Assembly (NCBI GenBank): GCA_963718605.1
Contig: OY970363.1
Location: 868,001-932,000 of the forward strand
Reading direction: 5' to 3'
Length of the DNA: 64,000 nucleotides
Source: JACCXE01 sp963718605
Lineage (GTDB): Bacteria; Actinomycetota; Acidimicrobiia; Acidimicrobiales; JACCXE01
Shown here in pieces: positions 15,276-25,017 of this stretch; position 1 is the first letter of the stretch; each line of letters begins with the position of its first letter. The notes beneath the pieces were generated by a model that worked only from the letters and a program-made list of their open reading frames with translations, was not told the DNA's origin and searched no databases. A program made the position numbers and the translations under genes.

Positions 15276-16586
15276 GTGGGGGAAGACCGCATCACCGTGT
15301 TTCTTGCCGACGACAACTTGATCGTGCGCGAAGGCGTACGAGCATTGCTGTCAGCTGACAAGAACCTGGAAGTCGTCGGCGTGGCCGCCGACTACGACGA
15401 GTTGGTGGCTGGCGCCTTCGCGACCGAACCCCAGGTCGTGGTCACCGACATCCGTATGCCGCCCAACTTCGCGCGGGAAGGCATTGACGCCGCGAAAGAG
15501 ATTCGAAAACGATTTCCCGGCACGGGCGTCGTGATCCTGTCGCAATACGACGATCCTGACTATGCCGTGTCGCTCATGGCTGAAGACGCCGTCGGTTACG
15601 CCTACCTCTTGAAGGATCGCGTCGCCGAGGGCGACCAATTGTCGCGGGCGGTGCTGGAAGTAGCCCGCGGTGGATCGATGATCGACCCGAGCATCGTGTC
15701 CCAAATCATGCGCCCGGTTACCAAGGACGGCGAGTTGTCCGCCAGCGACGAGGCGCTGCTTCAACTCGTCGCCGAAGGCCGTCCGATCAAAGCGATCGCC
15801 GCCGCCCGCAACATCACGCCGGCCGCCGCCGCCGCCGACGTCGACAAGCTGTTTCTGACCCTCGCCCAGCAGGCGTCCTCTGGCGGTTCGTCGCTGAAGC
15901 GTTTGCGCTCGTTGCACGAAGCGATCATCGCCAGCGAAGAGCAGGGCGAAACGCTGAGCCGGCTACTGCCGGGTGGCCTCGCCGAGAAAGTACGGCGCGA
16001 CGGCGGCAAGATCGGCGAGACCGAAAACCTGCGCGTCACGGTGTTGATGTCGGACATTCGTGGCTACACGACGCTGGCTGAACGGGCGGATCCCGCCAAG
16101 CTGGCCGGCCAGCTCAACGCCCATCGCGCCGAAATGAACCGGGCGATCATCGCGAACGGCGGCACGGTGATGCAGTTCGTCGGCGATGCGGTGATGGCCG
16201 TGTTCGGCGCTCCCGTGGCGATGGACGCCCATGCCGCGCACGCGGTGGATGCGGCCGCGGCCATGCATCGTCAACAAGCGGCGTTGAACGAGAAGTGGGC
16301 GATCGACGGGATGCCGGCGTTTGGCCTCGGTATCGGCGTGTCGACCGGCGACGTGGCCGCGGCGCTGCTCGGCTCTGAAGAGCGCATCGAGTACACGGTG
16401 GTGGGCGACACGGTGAACCTGTCCAACCGGTTGCAGCAGTTCTGTGAGCCGGGCGAGACGGTGTTGTCGCAACCGACGATGGACGATCTGACGTCGCCGC
16501 CGCCAACCACGGCGCTCGAACCCACGCTCGTGAAGGGCCGCGAGCAGATGGTGCAGGCCTACAAGATCGCCGCCGAGGTTTACTGA
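15276..16586 (+). CDS. Response regulator fused to class III nucleotide cyclase
   Basis: 436 residues in three parts. A receiver domain (1-130) has D12/D13, phospho-acceptor D58 in VVVTDIRMPP and K113. A degenerate LuxR-like helix-turn-helix (about 155-200) aligns by eye with the DNA-binding domain of the regulator at 17063-17728. A class III cyclase homology domain (253-436) has metal-binding D260 and D304 and transition-state N381 and R385. The purine-specifying pair is unusual: Q300 where Lys is common, T374 as in class IIIb cyclases. Cyclic nucleotide output is likely; cAMP versus cGMP is unclear. The GTG start (15276) fits the receiver boundary; the frame continues upstream into the divergent gene. 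Confidence 0.85.
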   Translation: MGEDRITVFLADDNLIVREGVRALLSADKNLEVVGVAADYDELVAGAFATEPQVVVTDIRMPPNFAREGIDAAKEIRKRFPGTGVVILSQYDDPDYAVSLMAEDAVGYAYLLKDRVAEGDQLSRAVLEVARGGSMIDPSIVSQIMRPVTKDGELSASDEALLQLVAEGRPIKAIAAARNITPAAAAADVDKLFLTLAQQASSGGSSLKRLRSLHEAIIASEEQGETLSRLLPGGLAEKVRRDGGKIGETENLRVTVLMSDIRGYTTLAERADPAKLAGQLNAHRAEMNRAIIANGGTVMQFVGDAVMAVFGAPVAMDAHAAHAVDAAAAMHRQQAALNEKWAIDGMPAFGLGIGVSTGDVAAALLGSEERIEYTVVGDTVNLSNRLQQFCEPGETVLSQPTMDDLTSPPPTTALEPTLVKGREQMVQAYKIAAEVY

Positions 16587-16590
16587 GAAA

Positions 16591-17043
16591 TCAGCTGTCC
16601 GTGCGGAGTCGCCAGCCGTCTTGGCCGCCGGCCTCCCACGTCTTCTTGAGCAACCGGCCACCGAACTCTTCCTTGTTCAGGTAGGCCGCGGCGCCGCATT
16701 CGGCGACGTCAGGCGGCAGGTCTTCGACGTTGTAGGTCGACAGCAAGAAGATGGTGACTTCTGGATGGGCCTCGGTGATCTGCATCGCCGCTTCGATGCC
16801 CGAGATGCCACCCATGTTGATATCCATCAGCACCAAGTCGGGGCCGTCGGCGTCGACTGCGGCTACCGCGGCTTCGCCCGACTCGGCCTCGGCGATGAAG
16901 TCGAATCCCGCGGCGCGCTCGACCACGGCCCGTGCCGCGTCGCGAAAGGGCGCTTGATCGTCGACGATCAGCACACGGACATTCGATACGCCTTCCACCT
17001 TGAAAGTGTGTGCCGTGACAGCGGTCACGCCAAGGATGCTCAC
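16591..17043 (-). CDS. Stand-alone receiver-domain response regulator
   Basis: 150 residues, CheY-like with no output domain. The receiver begins VRVLIVDDQAPFRDAARAVV, carries the phospho-acceptor Asp in DLVLMDINMGG, the Ser/Thr switch in LLSTYN and the Lys in YLNKEEFG. The GTG at 17041-17043 gives about 20 residues ahead of the domain; an in-frame GTG further in (KVEG) could be the true start. It is convergent with the response regulator-cyclase gene, with four bases between the stops, and follows a LuxR-type regulator. Confidence 0.85.
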   Translation of the reverse strand: MSILGVTAVTAHTFKVEGVSNVRVLIVDDQAPFRDAARAVVERAAGFDFIAEAESGEAAVAAVDADGPDLVLMDINMGGISGIEAAMQITEAHPEVTIFLLSTYNVEDLPPDVAECGAAAYLNKEEFGGRLLKKTWEAGGQDGWRLRTDS

Positions 17044-17055
17044 TCCCCCATTGTC

Positions 17056-17073
17056 AGGGGTGCTAGCCCCCCT
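17056..17073. promoter_or_regulatory. Palindrome AGGGGTGCTAGCCCCCCT upstream of receiver gene
   Basis: Imperfect 18-bp palindrome centred on GCTAGC; one T/C mismatch pair. It overlaps the stop codon of the LuxR-type regulator gene (17063-17065) and lies 13 bp upstream of the receiver gene start. It resembles the palindrome at 15198-15215 (common core GGGGTGCTRGC-CCCC). Confidence 0.4.
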
Positions 17074-17728
17074 CTGTCCCCAGAAGCATCAGGACCGCTT
17101 TTACCCGCCGATTGGTCTGTGGTTCCTCGGTAAGGCCCAATTTCGAGAAGATCGAGTTGATGTGTTTCTCGACCGCGCGCTCGGACAGAACAAGCGCCGC
17201 CGCGATCGCGCCGTTGCTTTTGCCTTGCGCCATCTCCCCCAGCACCTCGTGCTCACGGGGCGTCAGCCGGTCCAACACGTTCGATCGGTTCGAGCGGGCG
17301 TCAACGAGGGCGTCAACCACGGCCGGGTCGATGACCGAGCCACCTTCGGCCACGGCGCGGATGGCCGCGACGAGCTGGCCGATGTCAGCGACGCGTTCTT
17401 TCAGCAGGTAGGCCCGTCCAGCGGCGCCTTTGTCGAGCAGCGCGAGCGCGTAGGCCGGGCTCGCGAACTGGCTCAGCACCACGACGCCCATGGCGGGATG
17501 CGAGTCGCCGAAACGCGTCGCCGCCCGCACGCCTTCATCCGTGCCGGTGGGAGGCATGCGAATGTCGGTGACGACGACGTCGGGCTTGAGTTCGTCAACC
17601 AAGGCGAGCAACTCGGCTTCGTCGCTCGCCGTGCCGACAACTTCGAGGTCGTCTTCGCGGTCGACGAGCTGGTGGATGCCCTCGCGGAAAAGGGCGTGGT
17701 CCTCAGCCAGAACGACGCGAATACTCAC
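17063..17728 (-). CDS. LuxR/NarL-family response regulator
   Basis: 221 residues. The receiver domain has D9/D10-type acidic residues in VVLAEDHALFREG, phospho-acceptor Asp in VVVTDIRMPP and the Lys in AYLLKERV. The LuxR helix-turn-helix reads LTPREHEVLGEMAQGKSNGAIAAALVLSERAVEKHINSIFSKLGL. Its receiver is clearly related to that of the cyclase fusion at 15276-16586 (shared GVVVLSQ, AYLLK.RVA, GGS.IDP), so the two are paralogues. It is a natural partner for a HisKA_3 kinase such as the one at 7585-9741. GTG start 17726-17728. Confidence 0.92.
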   Translation of the reverse strand: MSIRVVLAEDHALFREGIHQLVDREDDLEVVGTASDEAELLALVDELKPDVVVTDIRMPPTGTDEGVRAATRFGDSHPAMGVVVLSQFASPAYALALLDKGAAGRAYLLKERVADIGQLVAAIRAVAEGGSVIDPAVVDALVDARSNRSNVLDRLTPREHEVLGEMAQGKSNGAIAAALVLSERAVEKHINSIFSKLGLTEEPQTNRRVKAVLMLLGTEGG

Positions 17729-17781
17729 GGCGCCATTCTGACCGCCAACTTCGGATCCCCTGCGGACCTGTCGGAAGTCGG

Positions 17782-18756
17782 CTAGCCGAAAGGTGCGACA
17801 AGCGCGAGTTCTCGCGCGTTGAGATCGTCCCCCGCAGCCGGCGAGATGCCGGTGTGGACGAACGGCTGCATACCGAACGGAAGCAGCGCAACATCGACGT
17901 AGGCGTTCGGCTGCGCCGCCTTCAGGGCAGCGGCGTAGTTGGTGTTCTGCACCGTCGGCACGATCGTGTCTAGCTCGCCACTTGCGAGCAGCACGCGCGC
18001 GTTCACGTTCGTGACATACCGCATCGGGCTGCTGAACACGAGCGTGGCCGGATCGCCCCCGAACGCGGACAGGGCGACGTTGTAGAGCATGGTTGGACGA
18101 ACAGGCGTGAAGGCCGTGAGAGTCGGGTCGTAAGCCGTCTGCTCGGACAGTGCGCCAAGGTCGCTCGGACCGGCCATCGCAATCACACAGGCGAGATCCT
18201 TGCGCACAGACGCCAGCATCAGCGCAAGGTGACCGCCAGCCGACATGCCAGCGGCGCAGATGGTCGCGTTCGGGCGCATTTGTCGTATGCGCTGCATGAA
18301 CCAGAACACGTCGCCAAGGCTCTGGCCGCAGCCGCGATAGTCAATGCTGACGGTCTGCCAACCACGCGCCCGCCAATGGTCGACGTAGGGACGAATGCCG
18401 ACAAGCAGCTCCTTCCCGACGGCGTACCACCCGCCGCCATGGATCACGATCATGATCCCCTTCGGAGTCTTCCCGGCGAACGCGCCCGTCGTGCTTCCGA
18501 TCTCGTAGTACGCGGGCGCGTTCGACCCGAGCCCCGTGGTCGTCACGCCAGCACCGGGAGCCTTGTACGGCGCTGCCACCGGGCCGGGCTGACAGGTGCT
18601 GCCCGGGAGCCCGCTATTCGGCGCGGGTATCACGTCCGCGGCCGCAGGTGCCGCGAGCGCAACCGCTACGAGACCCGCGACTACGGCAATCAGAACACCG
18701 TTACGCACGCGCGCGAGAAGGGGCAGTTGAGAACGTAAATCCGGCATGGGGACCAC
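17782..18756 (-). CDS. Secreted alpha/beta-hydrolase (esterase/lipase-like)
   Basis: 324 residues. An N-terminal signal segment (LIAVVAGLVAVALAAPAAADV) suggests export. The alpha/beta-hydrolase core carries the oxyanion motif HGGGW, nucleophile elbow GMSAGG, an Asp in SGELDTIVP and a His in PFVHTG, a complete candidate triad of the hormone-sensitive-lipase/carboxylesterase type. Substrate unknown. Either GTG 18754-18756 or ATG 18745-18747 could be the start; neither has a strong ribosome binding site. It lies upstream of and co-directional with the two response regulator genes, 53 bp away. Confidence 0.78.
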   Translation of the reverse strand: MVPMPDLRSQLPLLARVRNGVLIAVVAGLVAVALAAPAAADVIPAPNSGLPGSTCQPGPVAAPYKAPGAGVTTTGLGSNAPAYYEIGSTTGAFAGKTPKGIMIVIHGGGWYAVGKELLVGIRPYVDHWRARGWQTVSIDYRGCGQSLGDVFWFMQRIRQMRPNATICAAGMSAGGHLALMLASVRKDLACVIAMAGPSDLGALSEQTAYDPTLTAFTPVRPTMLYNVALSAFGGDPATLVFSSPMRYVTNVNARVLLASGELDTIVPTVQNTNYAAALKAAQPNAYVDVALLPFGMQPFVHTGISPAAGDDLNARELALVAPFG

Positions 18757-18925
18757 GGTATGAAAACGCCCACCAATTGGATAGAGCCCAAGTGCCCCAT
18801 TTGCGCTGGTTGAACGGACTAGTCATTCGGCGCAAACGGCGTCCTGCGCCTCCGGGGCTTGCAGTTCGGCCCTCCCGCGGCTGCTCCGGGAGGACCGATC
18901 GTGCAAACAAACTGGTGTAGCTGGG
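18757..18925. other. Gene-free interval between hydrolase and tRNA-Tyr
   Basis: The longest gene-free stretch (169 bp). It must hold the promoter of the hydrolase gene on the minus strand. Apart from a hairpin at 18871-18893 I see nothing else in it. Confidence 0.5.
18871..18893 (-). terminator. Possible terminator hairpin after tRNA-Tyr
   Basis: Perfect 7-bp stem CCTCCCG/CGGGAGG with a 9-base loop, 33 bp beyond the 3' end of tRNA-Tyr. No T-run follows on the minus strand, so it may only be an RNA 3'-end-protecting hairpin. Confidence 0.3.
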
Positions 18926-19007
<82 letters not shown>

Positions 19008-19034
19008 TGGAGGCGGCAACGATAGCGTCAAGAG

Positions 19035-19523
19035 ATGCCAAGTTTCGATGTCGTGTCCGAGCTGGACATGCAGGAAATCCGTAACGCCGTCGACCAAGCC
19101 CAACGCGAGGTCAGCACGCGCTTCGACTTCAAGGACACCAATTCGACAATCGAGTTGACGCCCGACGCCATCAACCTGCATTCCTCGACCGAGGACAGGC
19201 TGCGAGCGGTCTACCAGGTGCTCGAAGAAAAGTTGGTCAAGCGCCAGGTGTCGTTGAAGGCGCTCGACGCGGGCAAGATCGAAGAGGCCGCAAAGGGAAC
19301 GGCGCGCCAGACCGTCAAGCTGGTCGCCGGGATCTCGTCGGACAAGGCCAAGCAGGTCAACTCCACGATCAAGAACCTGAACCTCAAGGGGGTCGGGAGC
19401 CAGACCCAGGGCGATCAGGTGCGCGTGACGGGCAAAAAGCGCGACGACCTGCAAGCCGTGATCGCGGCGCTAAAGGAAGCCGACCTCGGCATCCCGCTGC
19501 AGTTCAACAACTTCCGCGACTAG
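19035..19523 (+). CDS. yajQ: YajQ-family nucleotide-binding protein
   Basis: 162 residues with the family length and landmarks: MPSFDVVSELDMQEIRNAVDQ at the start, RFDFKDTNSTIEL, KLVKRQVSLKALD and the ending LGIPLQFNNFRD. Members bind nucleic acid or, in Xanthomonas, cyclic di-GMP, and some affect phage and virulence gene expression; the role here is not known. Start ATG 19035, 28 bp from the oppositely oriented tRNA-Tyr. Confidence 0.95.
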   Translation: MPSFDVVSELDMQEIRNAVDQAQREVSTRFDFKDTNSTIELTPDAINLHSSTEDRLRAVYQVLEEKLVKRQVSLKALDAGKIEEAAKGTARQTVKLVAGISSDKAKQVNSTIKNLNLKGVGSQTQGDQVRVTGKKRDDLQAVIAALKEADLGIPLQFNNFRD

Positions 19524-19544
19524 GCGTTTTCCGCGGCTGCGGGC

Positions 19545-20633
19545 TTAGCGGAGGCCGAGGACGTCAAGCAGGCCGCGCGGGGTGAGCGGGCGCAGCATCG
19601 CTTTGGCCGCGACGTCGGCCTTGGCGGCGAGTTCGCGTTGGGCCTCTGCCACCTGTGCCCGATGATTCCAGTTCACCTTCAACGACGCGACGGTCGCCTC
19701 GACTTCCGCGAGGCGCAGCGCGCCACCGGTCGGATTCGCCGAACTGGCCCACGCCAGCTGCGCGCGGGGCGGGGCGATCTTCTCAATGGTGGTCGGCAGC
19801 ACCTCCGGCGCCGGAGTCTGTGCAACTACCGGTGCCACGCCGGTATAGCTACTGATGATTTGGGGCGCCGCCGCCATCGCTTGGGCGAGCCACTGGTCCA
19901 GGTAGGGCTTAGGGTTCACCGGGCCCTTGCCCTTCGGATGAATCTCGAAGTGCAAGTGGGCGGCGCCGCCTGCGGCGTTGCCGGTGTTGCCGACGTAACC
20001 GATGACGTCGCCGACCTTCACCGTCTGGCCCGGCTTGACGTCTGAGTAACTCGACAAGTCCGCGAGGTAGACCTCGTGGCCCTCGACCGTGTGGACATAC
20101 GCGGCCGTGCCGCCCGCGCCACCGGCGCTGTGACGCACGACGCCGTCAACCGGAGCACGAACCGGCGTACCCATCGGGGCAAAAATATCGGTGCCTTCGT
20201 GGAGGTGGAACACCGGCGTGAAGCGCGGGTTCAGCCAGTCGTCGGTGAAGTTGGCTGTGCCGGCCACCGGGAAACGACCAAAGCCCAGAATCGCGGCGTC
20301 GACTTTGGTCATGCCGTGATCGACCAGCGGCTGCAACGCGGCGAGCAGGCCACTCGTGTTGTTCGCCTTGCTCCGCTTCACCGACGCAATGATCTTGGCG
20401 TAGCCGGGCGGGATGACGCCCTTCGTCGCACCCGGGTCGTCGCCTCCGCCGCCAACGAGCTTGGGTTGCGACGCCTTCGGCGCTTCCGTGGTCGGAGTGA
20501 CCGGGGCGACCGAGGTAGTAGTGGTCGGCTGGAGAATCTGTGCGGACGCGCCGGAACCGACGGCGATGTAGCCCGCCAGGATTAGAACGGCTAACGCGAT
20601 TGCCCCGCGCGCCATGGTCGAAGTGGTCCGCAT
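19545..20633 (-). CDS. M23-family (LytM/NlpD-like) peptidase or its inactive homologue
   Basis: 362 residues. Signal or anchor segment (about 8-30), a Thr/Pro-rich linker (35-55), a helical region, and an M23 domain at about 135-245. H145 and D149 in HEGTD, and H226/H228 in HLHFEI, fit the metal site. The segment that usually contains Y-x-H reads VYLADLSSYSDV, so the accessory catalytic His is missing or shifted, which may mean weak or regulatory activity. The C-terminal ~110 residues are of unknown fold. Likely extracytoplasmic cell-wall role. Convergent with yajQ. Confidence 0.78.
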   Translation of the reverse strand: MRTTSTMARGAIALAVLILAGYIAVGSGASAQILQPTTTTSVAPVTPTTEAPKASQPKLVGGGGDDPGATKGVIPPGYAKIIASVKRSKANNTSGLLAALQPLVDHGMTKVDAAILGFGRFPVAGTANFTDDWLNPRFTPVFHLHEGTDIFAPMGTPVRAPVDGVVRHSAGGAGGTAAYVHTVEGHEVYLADLSSYSDVKPGQTVKVGDVIGYVGNTGNAAGGAAHLHFEIHPKGKGPVNPKPYLDQWLAQAMAAAPQIISSYTGVAPVVAQTPAPEVLPTTIEKIAPPRAQLAWASSANPTGGALRLAEVEATVASLKVNWNHRAQVAEAQRELAAKADVAAKAMLRPLTPRGLLDVLGLR

Positions 20634-20703
20634 GGTCGGGGAGACAGGTTACTAACGAATGCGGCTGATACCAGCCGCCCCGGAAAATTTGGCCAGATTT
20701 GGC

Positions 20704-21546
20704 TTAAACGTCCCACTCGCGGCCGCGGAGCCGAGCGATGCGATCTTCGGTGGGCGGGTGCGTGCGGAACCAGCTGGCGAAGTTGGCCTTGCGACCCGCG
20801 AGCGGGTTGACGATGAAGAGCGTCGCTTGGGCCGGGGTGACGTCCATCGGCACGCGTTGCGCAGCAACTTCGAGCTTCGCGAGTGCACGCGCCAACGGCT
20901 CGCCGTCGCCGATGAGGCGGGCGCCGGTGCGATCGGCCTCGTACTCGCGGCTGCGGGTCACTGCCGCCTGAACCAGCATGCCGGCGAGCGGGGCCAGGAT
21001 GAACAGCATCAGCAGGACGAACGGGTTCGGGCGATCGTCGTCGCCGCCTCCCACGAACATGCCGATCCGCGTGGCGAACATGATGCCGGTCGCTATCGCG
21101 GCCGCCACTGACCCGATGAGGATGTCGCGGTTTCCGACGTGACTGATCTCGTGGGCGAGCACGCCGCGCAACTCGTCCCAGTCGCAAATCTGCAGAATGC
21201 CTTGCGTCACTGCAACCGCGGCGTGGTCCGGGTTGCGTCCCGTCGCGAACGCGTTGGGCTGCATGTCGGGCGACACGTACAGCTTTGGCATCGGCATGCC
21301 GGCCTTGCCGGTCAGCTCACGCACGATCGCGAAGTACTGCGGCATCTCGGCTTCGTTGGCGGGCACCGCCCGCGCCGCCTTAATGGCGAGCTTGTCGGAG
21401 AACCAATACGACCCGCCGCAAAACACGAGGCCGAACAGCAAACCGATACTGGCCCCGCCCGACCCGGCGAACGCGCCACCGACGAAGACAAGCAGCGTGC
21501 CGAGTCCGGCCAGCAGGACATAGGTCTTGATGGTGTTCTTGCTCAT
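20704..21546 (-). CDS. htpX: Membrane metalloprotease HtpX
   Basis: 280 residues, family length. HtpX is a zinc endopeptidase of the cytoplasmic membrane that degrades misfolded membrane proteins. N-terminal helices (9-48), zinc motif H132-E133-I-S-H136, a second pair of helices (about 142-190) and the downstream Glu ligand in SREYEADRTGARL are all visible. ATG start; 66 bp after the sulfotransferase gene, same strand. Confidence 0.95.
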   Translation of the reverse strand: MSKNTIKTYVLLAGLGTLLVFVGGAFAGSGGASIGLLFGLVFCGGSYWFSDKLAIKAARAVPANEAEMPQYFAIVRELTGKAGMPMPKLYVSPDMQPNAFATGRNPDHAAVAVTQGILQICDWDELRGVLAHEISHVGNRDILIGSVAAAIATGIMFATRIGMFVGGGDDDRPNPFVLLMLFILAPLAGMLVQAAVTRSREYEADRTGARLIGDGEPLARALAKLEVAAQRVPMDVTPAQATLFIVNPLAGRKANFASWFRTHPPTEDRIARLRGREWDV

Positions 21547-21612
21547 TGTGTCGTCGAGGGTAACGCCGATGGCTGTGAGTTCATCGGCGGGAACCTGTGA
21601 GTTGGCTGCGGC

Positions 21613-22521
21613 TTAGTTGAGGTTGCCGTGGTGCAGCCAGCGGTCGAGTTCTTGGTCGGCCAGCGTGCGCACGCGCGCCGCGTAGCGCGGCATCTCATCG
21701 GCACCGATGACGTCGCGCCACTGGCCGCTCGTTCCCTTGTGGAAGAACTCGGTTGTGCTGCGCCAGAACCCCTGATCGGAGTTCGGGGCGACGCGGTCGG
21801 CGGCGGCGCGCATTTCGTCAAAGCGTGCGTGCGGCGCCAGTTCGGCGATGCGCTCGGGCGAACGGTCGATGCCAAGTCGCGTCGCGAGGTACGACATCTG
21901 GCCTTCGAGATCGGCTTGCATGTCGCCGTAGTGCAGCATCACCACGTTGGCGTCGCCGCGACGATTCCAGAACGAACGGACGTGGTTGACCATCGCTTCG
22001 AGCCCGCTGGGTCCAGCGCCGTCGCCTTCGACCCATTGCCAAAACCCCTCAACAGGACCTTCCGCCACGATCGGCATCGTGTCGGGAATTTCGCCGAGGT
22101 CTTCCGTGCCAACGGCCGCTACGCGCTGGGCCATAAAGATCTCGAAGTCGATGTTCGACATGTGATGCGCCATCGAAACCGCGACGTCGCGCGGGTCGCG
22201 ACCTACGCAGATGTAGGTGACGCGGTCATCCTGCGGGAGCGCGTCGAAGGGCAGGTGCGACTTGATGAAACGACGATGGGTTTGTGCGTCGATCTCCGCC
22301 CGCACGTCGGCGAGCGGTCGGGTGTTCATGTCGAGCCACGGCGACAGATGCGCCAGTGGAGCGGGTAGATCGACGGTGTCGAAGATGAGCAACGCAGTGA
22401 TCATCTGCGTCCAGGTCGTGCCGCACTTCGGCGGCGTGCTGATGATGATGTCGCCGTCGCGGAACTCAAACCCGTCCCAACGGCGACTGTCGAACAACAC
22501 GTTGTGCAACTCGGTCGGCAT
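21613..22521 (-). CDS. Sulfotransferase (PAPS-dependent, aryl/cytosolic type)
   Basis: 302 residues of the eukaryote-like sulfotransferase-1 fold. The 5'-phosphosulfate loop is TPPKCGTTW (29-37), the 3'-phosphate-binding segment is VGRDPRDVAVS, and FIKSHLPFD provides the usual catalytic His region. It transfers sulfate from PAPS to an unknown hydroxyl or amine. ATG at 22519-22521 is preceded by a GGGGGG ribosome binding site; the frame stays open upstream through the HAD gene but that part is not sulfotransferase-like. 23 bp after the HAD gene. Confidence 0.88.
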   Translation of the reverse strand: MPTELHNVLFDSRRWDGFEFRDGDIIISTPPKCGTTWTQMITALLIFDTVDLPAPLAHLSPWLDMNTRPLADVRAEIDAQTHRRFIKSHLPFDALPQDDRVTYICVGRDPRDVAVSMAHHMSNIDFEIFMAQRVAAVGTEDLGEIPDTMPIVAEGPVEGFWQWVEGDGAGPSGLEAMVNHVRSFWNRRGDANVVMLHYGDMQADLEGQMSYLATRLGIDRSPERIAELAPHARFDEMRAAADRVAPNSDQGFWRSTTEFFHKGTSGQWRDVIGADEMPRYAARVRTLADQELDRWLHHGNLN

Positions 22522-22544
22522 ATGCGAACCCCCCGCTCGTGTAC

Positions 22545-23032
22545 CTATCCGTAGTAGCCGGAGTGTAGGTAGACGCAGGGCACGCCTGCTGCCCGCAGCA
22601 TCATCACGTTGCGCGGGTCGTCTTCGAAGCCGAGCACCAGGTCGATTCCGCGCGTCTTCAGTTCTTGCACGGAGAAGTACTTGAAGTCGTCCGCGTAGTC
22701 GTAGTCGCCGTGGTCGCGCATGATCAGCAAGTCCCAGCGCAAGTGGTAACGCTCGAGCCAACCGACCGTTTGTGCCTGCACGCGCAACGGGCGGGCGGTG
22801 AGCAACACGATCGGAAGCGACCGGTCCAGCAGCAGCAGCAACCGGCCGACCTCCTCGATGAGCGGGTCATCGCCGCACGCGTTGAAGAACGCCTGCCAGT
22901 CGCGCCGCGGGCCTTCGATGTAGTGCTGGCGACCGACGGCGTCCGACAACACGCCGTCGAGATCAAACATGACCGCGGGACCCGGTTCGATCGGTTCCTC
23001 GTGCCACTTCCAGTTGTTTGGAGTCGGCGTGG

Positions 23033-23036
<4 letters not shown>
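22545..23036 (-). CDS. HAD-superfamily phosphatase (polynucleotide 3'-phosphatase-like)
   Basis: 163 residues. HAD motif I is D25-L-D27-G-V-L, motif II is the Thr in IVLLTARP, and motif IV is GFEDDPRNV. No cap domain is evident, as in the PseT-type 3'-phosphatases and NIF-like HAD proteins. Start GTG 23034-23036 overlaps the stop of acs as GTGA. Substrate unknown; the polynucleotide phosphatase resemblance is by eye only. Confidence 0.72.
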
Positions 23037-24997
<1,961 letters not shown>

Positions 24998-25017
24998 ACC
25001 GGTGACACTAGAACGCT

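Noticed and set aside
18871..18893. A strong intrinsic terminator after tRNA-Tyr
   Set aside because: The hairpin is perfect, but no T-run follows on either strand; kept only as a low-confidence feature.
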